Under the pieces are notes generated by a model, which was given only the letters and a program-made list of their open reading frames with translations, was not told the DNA's origin and searched no databases. Shown piece after piece: positions 9,483-17,997 of a DNA stretch of 64,000 nucleotides; positions within the stretch are counted from its first letter, which is position 1; every line of letters starts with the position of its first letter. The stretch is from NCBI RefSeq assembly GCF_000526915.1, contig NZ_JAGZ01000005.1:124001-188000 (forward strand), given 5' to 3'. The position numbers were made by a program, and so were the translations under genes. Source of the DNA: Mycobacterium genavense ATCC 51234 (GTDB taxonomy: Bacteria > Actinomycetota > Actinomycetes > Mycobacteriales > Mycobacteriaceae).

Positions 9483-10060
9483 TCAGTAGCAGATCGCAAT
9501 GTTGTTGCACTGCAAGGGATAACGCTGGACGGGGCTGGGCGGTGGCCCGATCAGCTGTAGCGAGAACGGCGTCTTTTTCATCGCCAGTTCCATGCCGCAG
9601 ACGGCGCCGTGCATCGTGGTGTGCGTGCCGCTCATCGTTTCATCACTGAACGCAAAGGTCTCGGTGGACGGGGCGGTGCCACCACTCGGGCATGCGACAC
9701 CGTCCGCCTTTTCAACCTTGAAAGTCCACAACATGCTGGACATCCGGGCCCGGCCGCTGAAGTTTTGCAGCTTGTCGGCGCCGAAATCTGTTCGGGCGTA
9801 GAGCTTACGATGTTCAGCGCACATTGCATCGCGAAGACGATCGGGTCGCTGTAGTCGTTCATGTTCCGCGTTCCCGACGGTTGATCGCACAACGCCGAGA
9901 TCGTCCAGGTGGCTCCGGACACGCCCGCCTCGTTGTAGGTGTACGTGCCGTCGGCCGGCGGCCCGAGCGCGCGCGCCGGGTTATCCGACTGCAGCGCGAT
10001 ACCTATTGCGACAGCCGCGAAGACGCCGGCTCCCGCCGCCAGCGCGCGACGCATTTTCAC
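9483..10060 (-). pseudogene. Rv3491-like secreted protein, frameshifted
   Basis: Two overlapping frames together give one 192-residue secreted protein, exactly the length I recall for Rv3491. The N-terminal signal peptide (MRRALAAGAGVFAAVAIGIA) is followed by a domain with several Cys residues. The frame breaks near 9783-9788 at CALNIVSSTPEQ/DFGADKLQNF; restoring one G there joins both parts. The start is taken as GTG 10060 because ggagg lies 5 bases upstream; ATG 10054 is the alternative. Either the gene is broken or one base is missing in the assembly. The function of the family is unknown. Confidence 0.75.
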
Positions 10061-10102
10061 CTCGACCTCCCTTCCGGCCTCCCCGTTACGCTGCATCGAG
10101 TA

Positions 10103-11623
10103 TCACAGCGTTTCGGCGCCAACACCATGGGTCCGCCGCGGCTGTTTCGCGCCCGGCGGATGCGCCTCGGCGAGGGCGTCGAGAAAGGACCGCGCCCAGC
10201 GGTCCACGTCATGAGCGAGCACCTGTCGCCGCAACGCCCGCATCCGGCGCCGCCCCTCGTCGACCGGCTGGTTGAGTGCCGCCTCGATCGCGTCCTTGAC
10301 GCCCTCGAGGTCGTGCGGGTTGACCAGGTAGGCCTGGCGCAGTTCTGTTGCGGCACCGGTAAATTCGGACAGAACGAGCGCGCCGCCCAGATCGCTGCGG
10401 CAAGCGACGTACTCCTTGGCCACCAGGTTCATGCCGTCTCGCAGCGGGGTGACCAGCATGACGTCGCTGGCCACGAAGAACGCGATGAGTTCGTCGCGCG
10501 GAACGGAGCGATGGATGTAATGCACCACCGGATGCCCGACTTCGGCGTATTCGCCGTTGATGTGGCCCACTTGGCGTTCGATGTCGTTGCGCAGCAGCTG
10601 GTAACTCTCCACGCGTTCGCGGCTCGGCGTGGCCAGCTGGACCAGCACGGTGTCGTCGCGTTTAATGCGACCCTCGGCCAGCAGCTCGGAAAAGGCCTTC
10701 AGCCGAACGTCGATGCCCTTGGTGTAGTCCAGCCGATCGACGCCGAGCAGGATCTTGCGGGGGTTGCCCAACTCCGCGCGGATCTCCTTGGCATGGCGCC
10801 GGACATCGCGGTGTCGGGCCACCTGGTCAAGTTCGCCGGAATCGATCGAGATGGGAAAGGCGCCGACGCGAACGGTGCGGGATTCCAGCAGCACCTCGCC
10901 GAACCGAGAGCGAACACCGACGGCTCCGCGAGAAGTGTTGGCGCCCACCAGTCGTCGGGACAGGATCAAGAAATTCTGTGCGCCACCGACCAAATGGAAA
11001 CCGACCAGATCGGCGTCGAGCAAGCCCTCGATGATCTCCGTGCGCCAAGGCATCTGCATGAACAGCTCTACCGGTGGGAACGGGATGTGCAGGAAGAAGC
11101 CGATGGTCAGGTCCGGTCGCATCGTGCGCAGCATCTTCGGGACCAGCTGCAATTGGTAGTCCTGGACCCACACCGTGGCGCCGCGGGCGGCGGCGCGGGA
11201 AGTGGCCTCGGCAAACCGCTGGTTGACCTCGACGTAGCGATCCCACCATTCGCGGTGATAGATCGGCTTGACGATGACGTCGTGGTACAGCGGCCACAGC
11301 GTCGCGTTCGAAAACCCCTCGTAGTACTGGGCGACGTCGTCGGCGGACAGCCGAACGGGGTAGAGGTGCAGGTCGTCTTGGGTTATCGGCTCGTCATCGA
11401 CGTCGACTTCCTCGTCGACAACCCCCGGCCAGCCGACCCATGCCCCGCTGCGCTTGCGCAGCAGCGGCTCCAAGGCCGTGACCAACCCCCCGGGGCTGCG
11501 TTTCCAGGTTGTGGTGCCGTCGGGAAGCCGTTCCAGGTCGACCGGCAGCCGGTTGGCGACCACCACAAAGTCGGAATTCCCGAAGTCTGCTGTCTTCGAG
11601 CTCCGGCTTTCCCGCGAAGCCAT
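10103..11623 (-). CDS. otsA: Trehalose-6-phosphate synthase OtsA
   Basis: A 506-residue GT20 glycosyltransferase that joins UDP/ADP-glucose and glucose-6-phosphate to trehalose-6-phosphate in the cytoplasm, the first step of the OtsAB route. Motifs seen in order: WVGWPG near the N-terminus, [30 protein letters not shown] and [13 protein letters not shown], which line the donor and acceptor sites in this family. The length is full. ATG 11623 follows the stop of the small upstream gene without a gap, so the two are probably co-transcribed and translationally coupled. Confidence 0.97.
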   Translation of the reverse strand: MASRESRSSKTADFGNSDFVVVANRLPVDLERLPDGTTTWKRSPGGLVTALEPLLRKRSGAWVGWPGVVDEEVDVDDEPITQDDLHLYPVRLSADDVAQYYEGFSNATLWPLYHDVIVKPIYHREWWDRYVEVNQRFAEATSRAAARGATVWVQDYQLQLVPKMLRTMRPDLTIGFFLHIPFPPVELFMQMPWRTEIIEGLLDADLVGFHLVGGAQNFLILSRRLVGANTSRGAVGVRSRFGEVLLESRTVRVGAFPISIDSGELDQVARHRDVRRHAKEIRAELGNPRKILLGVDRLDYTKGIDVRLKAFSELLAEGRIKRDDTVLVQLATPSRERVESYQLLRNDIERQVGHINGEYAEVGHPVVHYIHRSVPRDELIAFFVASDVMLVTPLRDGMNLVAKEYVACRSDLGGALVLSEFTGAATELRQAYLVNPHDLEGVKDAIEAALNQPVDEGRRRMRALRRQVLAHDVDRWARSFLDALAEAHPPGAKQPRRTHGVGAETL

Positions 11624-11788
11624 TTACGCGTCGAGTTTCGCCGGTCCAATACCGAGCATGGACAAGAAGACGCGGCACTCGTCAGCGTCGTTCGCGTACG
11701 CCGCGACGACCCGCCTGGCCTGGTTAGCGGTGCTGTCGGCCAGCGGCTCGACATCGCCGATTTCGCCAGGGTCAGATTTCGTAGGCAT
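11624..11788 (-). CDS. 54-residue protein directly upstream of otsA (Rv3489-like)
   Basis: A short frame of 54 codons reads MPTKSDPGEIGDVEPLADST at the start and ends FLSMLGIGPAKLDA. Its TAA is followed immediately by the otsA ATG with no base between them. The length equals that recalled for Rv3489, the small gene next to otsA in M. tuberculosis. It has no membrane segment or signal and is rich in Asp/Ala. Function unknown; the coupling suggests a link to trehalose synthesis or to otsA translation. Confidence 0.72.
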   Translation of the reverse strand: MPTKSDPGEIGDVEPLADSTANQARRVVAAYANDADECRVFLSMLGIGPAKLDA

Positions 11789-11893
11789 GAGACAACTCTA
11801 TGCGAAGTCGATATTCGCCCGCAGCCGTCCGGTATCACACCGGGCCGACGGGGTCGCGGGACCCGGTTTGTCGGCGGCGCGCACCCGACCGAA

Positions 11894-11962
11894 ACCTGAG
11901 CGAAGCCATTTGTTCACGCAACGAACTGGACTCGTTAAGAAATACTCAATCTTCGCTCAGGT
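11894..11962. repeat. 12-bp perfect inverted repeat, arms 45 bp apart
   Basis: The left arm ACCTGAGCGAAG (11894-11905) and right arm CTTCGCTCAGGT (11951-11962) are exact reverse complements. The spacer contains a smaller nested repeat, AACGA/TCGTT (11920-11924 and 11932-11936). It lies 106-174 bp upstream of the 54-codon gene and otsA. It could be an operator pair, a long stem in a leader RNA, or an element remnant. Confidence 0.5.
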
Positions 11963-12063
11963 GAGATGCGGGCGCGGGCCGGCCGACGGCTGGGGCAACG
12001 CGCCGGATTTAAATCCGAAGATTCGCATTCGGTAGATTCCGATGGTGATTTTCGGGGGCGACC

Positions 12064-12079
12064 TGGCGAACGTTCGCCA
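12064..12079. promoter_or_regulatory. 16-bp perfect palindrome, candidate operator
   Basis: TGGCGAACGTTCGCCA reads the same on both strands. It sits 302 bp before the DivIVA-like gene and 276 bp before the 54-codon gene. Even-length perfect symmetry outside coding sequence is typical for dimeric repressor sites. The cognate regulator is not visible. Confidence 0.4.
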
Positions 12080-12380
12080 CCGCCCTGGCGCCCGCGCGTG
12101 CGGCGGGCTCAGTGCCGGTCCCAATCGACGTTCGGGCGCCGCATCTAGGTGGGCCGACGTCACCGTGATCACGCTTGCGACGTGGAAAGACGCCGCAAGA
12201 CGGTGGTGTCCGGGGGTCACTTGGCGGTAGCCTGCTAAAGGCTGCACCTGTCTGTCTACTGACTGATGTCCAGTTGTTCAAAGGCAAACCAGGATGTCAC
12301 GGCGACAAAGGCATTATCCTAAGCCGCAGTGCGGCGCTTTTTGGCTTCGCGCTGACGTCTAAGACTGCGGGAGAAGAACA

Positions 12381-13351
12381 ATGGCTCTCACGCCGGCCGA
12401 TGTTCACAATGTGGCGTTCTCCAGAGCGCGCATTGGGAACGTGGCTATAGCGAGCAAGAAGTCGACCTGTTCATCGACCTGGTCGAGCAAGAGCTGATTC
12501 GCCACATCGAAGAGGACGCCGAGCTTCGTCACTGCAACGCCGAGCTGCGCAACCGGGATGGGGGACTCAAGAAGCGGGAAGCCGAGCTGGCCCAGCGGGA
12601 AGCCATCCTGCACGAACAAGAATCCGCAGTCCGTCGGCACGAAGCCGAGGTTCGCAAGCACGAGGAACAGCTTCGCCATCAAGAGGCCCAGCTCGCCCAC
12701 CGGGGAACGCCGCTTCCCCAGCAGCTTGCCCAGCTCCGCTACCGGGAAGCCCAGGTTGCGCAGCGCGAGGCCGAGTTCGCCCAGCACGAGGCCGAAGTCG
12801 CCCAGCACGGAGCGCAGCTCGCCCAGCGCGAGTCCGAGCTACGCCGCCGGGAGGCCGAACCCAACCGGTGGGCTTCCGAGCTGCACAAGCAGGAGGCCGA
12901 GCTCGAGCAGCACGAAGCCCGCCTCGCGCAGCGGGAATCGGAGATCGAACAGCACGAGGCCGAGCTGCATCACCTGCTGGAGCAGCCCCATGCGGTGGCC
13001 TCTGGCGCGGAGCCCACGACCAGCCAGATGGTGCGCCAGCAATTGCGTGCAGTGCCGCCGGTCGCCGTCAACGGCGCGACCCACCTCGAGGAGACGCGCG
13101 CGGTCACCGCGGTGCACGGGTGCCATGACATGGAACGCATGGCGATCCGCGCGGTCACCGACACGCTCGGCAATACGCTGACCGAGACGGTGCATGAGCG
13201 GACCCGTCGCAGCGACGGCGCCGTGGCCTCGGCCGACGAGGAACTGTCCGAACTCGATCGATTGAAGGAAGAGAACGCGGAACTGGCCCGTTCGCTGGGC
13301 CTGCTCAAATCCGTCGCCGCTTTGTTGGCGGCCGCGCTCGACCGGCCGTAG
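12381..13351 (+). pseudogene. DivIVA/Wag31-domain coiled-coil protein, frameshifted
   Basis: The start MALTPADVHNVAFSRARIGN is nearly the DivIVA domain of Wag31, then a missing base near 12443 shifts the frame. One added C (AACCGTGGC) restores RGYSEQEVDLFIDLVEQEL and a 323-residue protein. After the domain comes a run of about 150 residues of heptad units of the type REAELAQ/HEAEVAQ, a continuous coiled coil with 21-bp DNA periodicity, then a C-terminal part with a second short coil. Wag31 recruits the polar growth machinery; this paralog may have been a polar scaffold. Without the first residues a downstream start is still open, so a protein lacking the DivIVA tip could be made. Confidence 0.75.
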
Positions 13352-13401
13352 CCCGGCTGGCTGCCGCTCGGGCGACGGCGACCAACCCAACTCGGAGTCA
13401 C

Positions 13402-13425
13402 TTACACATTTGCCGTAATGTGTAA
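13402..13425. promoter_or_regulatory. 9-bp inverted repeat, candidate repressor operator
   Basis: TTACACATT (13402-13410) and AATGTGTAA (13417-13425) are exact reverse complements around a 6-bp spacer. The site lies 36 bp upstream of the enoyl-CoA hydratase start, where a promoter is expected. Its form fits a TetR- or FadR/GntR-type dimer site. No regulator gene is adjacent. Confidence 0.5.
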
Positions 13426-13460
13426 ACAAGGCGCATTCAACGACGAACGAGGTGGGCCGA

Positions 13461-14396
13461 ATGACAGTCTCCGAGGAAGCCGACGCCGCGGCGGCCAACG
13501 CCAGCGCTAACGAGCTGGTGGCCTAGGAGACCCTTGACGAGGGCCGTGTCGCGCGGATCTGGCTCAACCGGCCCGAGGCCCACAATGCGCAGAGCCGTGG
13601 TCTGCTGGTGCAGCTGGACGAGGCGTTCGGCCGAGCGGAGGCCGACGACACCGTCCGGGTGGTGATTCTGGCGGCGCGCGGCCGCAACTTCTCCGCCGGC
13701 CACGACCTGGGCTCCGAGCAGGCCATCGCGGAGTGCACACCGGGCCCCGGCCAACACCCGAGCTTCCGGTCACGCGGGGCCACACTCGAGCCGATCATGG
13801 AGAAGCTGTACCACCAGGAGTGGCACTATTTCTTCGAAAACACTTGCCGCTGGCGCGATTTGCGCAAGATCACGATTGCTCAGGTGCAAGGCAATGCGAT
13901 GTCTGCGGGCCTGATGCTGATCTGGGCGTGTGACCTGATCGTCGCCGCTGACAACGCGAAGTTCAGCGAAGTGGTCGCGGTGCGGCTCGGTATGCCGGGC
14001 GTCGAATACTATTCTCATCCTTGGTAATTCGGGCAGCGTAAGGCCAAAGAGCTACTGCTGAACGGTGATTCGATCGACGCCGATGAAGCGCATCGGCTGG
14101 GCATGGTTTCGAAGGTCTTCCCGGTCGACGAATTAGAGGAAAAGACACTGGCATTCGCGCGGCGCATCGCCGAGCGGCCCACGATGGCGTCGCTGCTGAT
14201 CAAGGACTCGGTCAACGCCGCCTCCGACGCGATGGGCTACACCGAGGCGCTGCGGCACGCATTCCACGTCCACCTGCTGGGACACGCGCACTGGGCCGCC
14301 TTCAACGAGAACAGGTGGCCGGTCGGTCAACCGCCGCACGTCGAGGACTGGCGCGACGCCAAGCCGACGAAGATCGCTCGCCGCGATCAGCCGTAG
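13461..14396 (+). pseudogene. Enoyl-CoA hydratase/isomerase, two in-frame stops
   Basis: The frame encodes a 311-residue crotonase-family protein with two nonsense codons: TAG at 13524-13526 (codon 22) and TAA at 14025-14027 (codon 189). Crotonase features remain: IWLNRPEAHNA, the oxyanion-hole stretch ILAARGRNFSAGHDL and VQGNAMSAGLMLIWACDL. Such enzymes hydrate trans-2-enoyl-CoA in beta-oxidation. The context TGG-TAA-TTC suggests that Glu (GAA) was replaced at the second stop. Outside the stops codon use is normal, so the damage is recent or a base-calling artefact. No active full-length enzyme can be made. Confidence 0.85.
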
Positions 14397-14483
14397 AGCC
14401 TGGGTCGTTCACCCCGCGTCCAGTCCACCCTAACGAGACCCGGGGTAGCGATATTCGGGGCGGGTGCTGCATGCTTCTATAGC

Positions 14484-14497
14484 TAGAACCTGTTCCA
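14484..14497. promoter_or_regulatory. KstR-like operator box
   Basis: TAGAACCTGTTCCA matches the established KstR consensus TnnAACnnGTTnnA at every fixed position. KstR is the TetR-family repressor of mycobacterial cholesterol catabolism, released by a cholesterol-CoA metabolite. The box lies 16 bp upstream of the GTG of the first SDR gene, overlapping its expected promoter. Confidence 0.6.
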
Positions 14498-14512
14498 GTT
14501 GAAAGGGCCCTC

Positions 14513-15364
14513 GTGTAGCTATCTTTCGAAGACCGGACGTATCTGATCACCGGCGGCGGCAGTGGGATCGGTAAAGGCGTGGCCGCCGGGCTGGCCGCGG
14601 CCGGGGCGTCCGTCATGATCGTCGGGCGCAACGCCGACCGGCTCGCGGGCGCGGTCGAGGAGGTCCAGAAGCTCGCCGACGGCGCGGGCAACGGCGGCGC
14701 GATCCGCTACGAGCCCGCCGACGTCACCAACGAGGACGAGGTGACCAGGGCGGTCGACGCCGCCACGGCGTGGCACGGTCGGCTCAACGGTGCGGTGCAC
14801 TGCGCGGGCGGCTCCCTGACCGTCGGCCCGATCACCCACACCGACTCGTAGGCGTGGCGAAACACCGTCGACCTCAACGTGAACGGCTCCATGTATGTGC
14901 TCAAGCACGTCGGGCGGGAATTGGTGCGCGGCGGCGGCTCGTTCGTCGGGATCTCGTTGATCGCGGCCAGCAACACCCACCGCTGGTTCGGGCCCTACGG
15001 CGTCACCAAGTCGGCGATCGACCACATGATGATGCTGGCCGCCGACGAGCTCGGGCCGTCGTGGGTGCGGGTCAACAGCGTCCGCCCCGGCCTGATTCGC
15101 ACCGATCTGGTGGACGCCGCCGTTATTCAATCGCCCGAGATCAGCGGCGACTACGCCCGGTGCACACCCCTGCCGCGGTGCGGGGAGGTCGAGGACGTCG
15201 CCAACCTGGTCATGTTCCTGCTCAGCGACGCGGCCGCCTGGATCACCGGACAGTGCATCAACGTCGACGGCGGTCACATGCTGCGTCGCGGTCCCGACTA
15301 CTCCTCGATGATGGTCCAGATGTTCGGCGAGTACGCCCTGCGCGGAGTGGTCCCCAAATCATGA
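14513..15364 (+). pseudogene. Short-chain dehydrogenase/reductase (Rv3485c-like) with nonsense codons
   Basis: A 283-codon SDR frame: SFEDRTYLITGGGSGIGKGV at the N-terminus (cofactor-binding TGGGSGIG), and YGVTKSAIDHMM with the catalytic YxxxK. TAG at 14849-14851 (codon 113, most likely from GAG, Glu) interrupts it. The presumed GTG start at 14513 is followed at once by TAG (14516-14518), so either the start has also been lost or translation begins elsewhere, for example at ATG 14615. The stop overlaps the next SDR's ATG (ATGA). Substrate unknown; the KstR-like box suggests a steroid or lipid alcohol. Confidence 0.82.
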
Positions 15365-16162
15365 ACAGGCTCGAGGGCAAACGAATCCTGGTGACTGGCG
15401 CCGCATCGGGCATCGGCCAGGCCACCGCGTGGCGGTTGCTGAGCGAGGGCGCCAACGTCGTGGCCGCCGACATCTCGACCGACGGGCTGAGCACCACCCA
15501 GGCCGGCGCCGACGAGGCCGCCACCGAACAGCGGCTCACCACCATGCCGATCGACGCCGATCGACGTCGGTGACGAGGATTCGGTGATCGACGGCGTGTG
15601 CTCGGCGGTCGAGCAGCTCGGCGGCCTGGATTCGCTGGTCAACGCGGCCGGCATCCTGCGCGCTTGGCACACGCACGAGACCACGCTGGACCAGTGGAAC
15701 CAGATCATCAACGTCAACCTGACCGGTACCTTCCTGGTGGTCCGCGAAGCGCTGCCGGCATTACTGGCGAATTCGCGCAGCGCGATCGTCAACTTCAGCT
15801 CGACCTCGGCGTCGTTCGCGCACCCGTATATGGCGGCCTACGCCGCGAGCAAGGGCGGAATCCAGGCGTTCACCCATGCCCTGGCGCTGGAATACGCGAA
15901 GGACGGCCTGCGGGCGACGTGTGTGGCGCCAGGCAGCATCAAGTCCGGGATCACCGACGCGACCGGCGGATACATCCCGAAAGACGCGGACTGGTCGCTG
16001 TTTCCGCGGCTGATGCCGATCCCGCCGACCACGACGGAGTCCAGCGGCGCGGGGATGGCCGGCCCCGAGGCGGTCGCCGGCGTGATCGCGATGCTGGTGT
16101 CCGACGACGGAGCCTGGATCACCGGAACCGAGATTCGGATGGACGGCGGCACGCACGCCTAG
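15361..16162 (+). pseudogene. Short-chain dehydrogenase/reductase with 10-bp duplication frameshift
   Basis: An SDR with TGAASGIGQATAWRLL at the N-terminus, an NAAG motif (NAAGIL), and active-site YAASKGGIQAF. A perfect 10-bp tandem duplication at 15547-15566 shifts the frame; removing one copy gives an uninterrupted 263-residue protein reading TTMPIDVGDEDSV across the join. The ATG overlaps the previous SDR's stop. The last four bases (ctag) are shared with the stop of the convergent cpsA. The second half, from 15584, is open but would lack the cofactor-binding fold. Confidence 0.85.
15547..15566 (+). repeat. 10-bp perfect tandem duplication
   Basis: The unit CCGATCGACG occurs twice without spacer (15547-15556, 15557-15566). 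One unit fits the SDR reading frame; the second causes the frameshift, so it is the recent addition. Confidence 0.9.
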
Positions 16163-17742
16163 TTGACGCAGGGGACTCCGCCGCCGTCGATCGGTTTGCC
16201 CTGATCGGGTGTCGGATAGGTGCTGGTGCCGTAGCCGTAGCTCGAACTGCTCCTGCTCGACGTGGTCGTGGTGGACGACGAGGAGGACGAGGAAGTGTAC
16301 GAATCGTCCATCGATTCATCCGGCGTCGGCATCGTGAAATTGGTATCCACGACCACCCGGACATGGCCGGGCTCGACGCCGGCGTCGGGCTGCTTGGGTG
16401 CGTCCAGGTTGAGCAGGTTCGCCAGGTTCTGCGCGTCGGTTTCGGCGCCCGCGCCGTACTGGATGGACGTGGTGCCCGGGTCGAACCAGGTACGGTCGCG
16501 GACGGTGCCCGGGGTGTAGCCGTACTTCTTCAGCGTGCGCGAGACCTGGCTGGCCAGCCCGCTCATGCTGCCGGCGTTGACCACGTCGACGACCGTCGAC
16601 GGATTGGGTTTGGCGGCCGTCATCGACGATGAGCTGGTCGGAATGTCGGAGCCGATCGCCGCTGCCACCTCGGCCTTGATCGCGGCCGGGTCGATGATAT
16701 TGACGTCCTGGCCGTTGATGTTGTCATAGCGGACCACCGGCAGTGTGCGGAACTCGACCTGGTTTGCCGCTGCGCCGCCGGCGATTTCGCCCATCCGGCG
16801 GAACATGTCCTCGTCCCAGCCGGCCGACAGCACGACGTCCTTGCGGGCCACCGCCATCAGGCTCTTCATCTTGTCCAGGTTGGTGAAGGTGCCCGCATCC
16901 TGCAGCTCACGCATCACCGACGAAATGAACGCCTGCTGCCGGTGCGTACGGTCCAGGTCGCCGTTGTCCAGGCCATGGCGTTGCCGGACGAACGCCAGCG
17001 CCTCGGAGGCGTCCAGCCGCTGCGGACCGGCGGGGAAATCGGCACCGGAATAGGAGTCGTAGACGGCGTGGTTGAGGCACACGTTCACCCCGCCCAGGCT
17101 TTGCGCCAGGTCGTAGAAACCCGCCAAGTTGACCTCGGCGAAGTAGTCGATCGGAACCCCGGTCAGGTTGCGCACCGCGCGCAGGGTTGCTGCCCGGGCG
17201 GCCTCGCGGCCCTTCGTCTCGAGTTCTTTCTGACTACTCACGCCCTGGTTGGCGAGCTTCTGGGCGACGTACTGCTTGGTGAGGCCGTAGGCCTCCTTGA
17301 TCTTGATGTGGTTGTAGCCCGGCACGCCGTTGAACGGCACCCAGTCGTCGCGGGGGATCGAGAAGGCGACCACTTTATTGTCGGCGCTGACGTGCACCAG
17401 GATCAGGGTGTTGGTGTTGTAGCCGCCGTCGTCGGAGTCGCCGGCGTGCAGCTGCTTCAGGATCGAGTTGGGCAGGTCGTTGCCGTCCTGATCTTTTCGG
17501 GAGTCCAGGCCGATCAGCAGGATGTTCATGTTGTTCCCGCTGGATCGCGGATCGTCGGGGCTCAGCGCCTGCGAGACGGTGATGCCGCCCAGCGCCCCGT
17601 GCGCCACGTAGTAGCCGGCTCCGGTCATCAGTACCGCCGCCGTCGATACCAGCGTCATGAATGCCCGCGTCACCCCTCTGCGCAGCGGCGAGGGTTGGCG
17701 CACCGCTCGATGGCGGCGATGCGCGCCGCCGGAGCGTGCCAT
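16159..17742 (-). CDS. cpsA: CpsA, LytR-CpsA-Psr family envelope protein
   Basis: A 527-residue LCP protein. It has a basic cytoplasmic N-terminus, one membrane segment at about residues 30-52, the LCP domain (about 70-290) with ILLIGLDSR, SIPRDDWV and the Arg-rich FVRQRHGLDNGDLDR lipid-phosphate motif, a LytR_C domain (about 385-470, STVVDVVNAGSMSGLA) and a Ser/Thr-rich tail with a poly-Ser run. LCP enzymes transfer arabinogalactan from a decaprenyl carrier to peptidoglycan; M. tuberculosis CpsA (Rv3484) also acts in evasion of LC3-associated phagocytosis. It is intact and divergent from the next membrane-protein gene. Confidence 0.94.
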   Translation of the reverse strand: MARSGGAHRRHRAVRQPSPLRRGVTRAFMTLVSTAAVLMTGAGYYVAHGALGGITVSQALSPDDPRSSGNNMNILLIGLDSRKDQDGNDLPNSILKQLHAGDSDDGGYNTNTLILVHVSADNKVVAFSIPRDDWVPFNGVPGYNHIKIKEAYGLTKQYVAQKLANQGVSSQKELETKGREAARAATLRAVRNLTGVPIDYFAEVNLAGFYDLAQSLGGVNVCLNHAVYDSYSGADFPAGPQRLDASEALAFVRQRHGLDNGDLDRTHRQQAFISSVMRELQDAGTFTNLDKMKSLMAVARKDVVLSAGWDEDMFRRMGEIAGGAAANQVEFRTLPVVRYDNINGQDVNIIDPAAIKAEVAAAIGSDIPTSSSSMTAAKPNPSTVVDVVNAGSMSGLASQVSRTLKKYGYTPGTVRDRTWFDPGTTSIQYGAGAETDAQNLANLLNLDAPKQPDAGVEPGHVRVVVDTNFTMPTPDESMDDSYTSSSSSSSTTTTSSRSSSSYGYGTSTYPTPDQGKPIDGGGVPCVN

Positions 17743-17846
17743 CAGAAACCTCGACCCTTCACCCGCGCACCCCGGCGGACCGCGTCGGCGGTTTGCGGTG
17801 CTGCGGCGAAAAGCATGAGGTCAAGTATGCGGTAGCTTGCTGAGAA

Positions 17847-17865
17847 GGCCCCTATAAAGGGGGCC
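17847..17865. promoter_or_regulatory. GC-rich hairpin in the cpsA divergent promoter region
   Basis: GGCCCC and GGGGCC are exact complements around the loop TATAAAG. The hairpin lies between two divergently transcribed genes, so it is more likely a regulatory or promoter element than a terminator. Confidence 0.3.
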
Positions 17866-17997
17866 GTCAGCGACGCACTGTGGCCCTTCTCACTCGACCG
17901 AAGTACCGCCCGCAAACTTCCCCTACCAGCGTGTTTTGGCTACCATGCCTCGCGTTTGGGGTGTGTGAGCGTCGCGGGCCGGGCCCGGGAGGAAAAC

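Larger units (their letters stand above)
11789..12380. other. 592-bp intergenic region with inverted repeats
   Basis: No gene is supported here. The region separates the minus-strand otsA unit from the plus-strand DivIVA-like gene and should hold both promoters. It contains a 12-bp inverted repeat with 45 bp between its arms (11894-11962), a 16-bp perfect palindrome (12064-12079) and a short GC-rich hairpin followed by four T residues (12323-12340). The purine-rich ggagaagaaca just before 12381 is the ribosome binding site of the DivIVA-like gene. Confidence 0.6.

Noticed and set aside
9824..11899. A 691-codon plus-strand frame opposite otsA
   Set aside because: OtsA on the minus strand has every GT20 motif; the plus frame has no recognisable domain and arises from GC-rich third positions.
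12323..12340. GCCGCA/TGCGGC stem followed by T residues, terminator-like
   Set aside because: The loop would be a single base, and it lies just before a gene start rather than after a stop.
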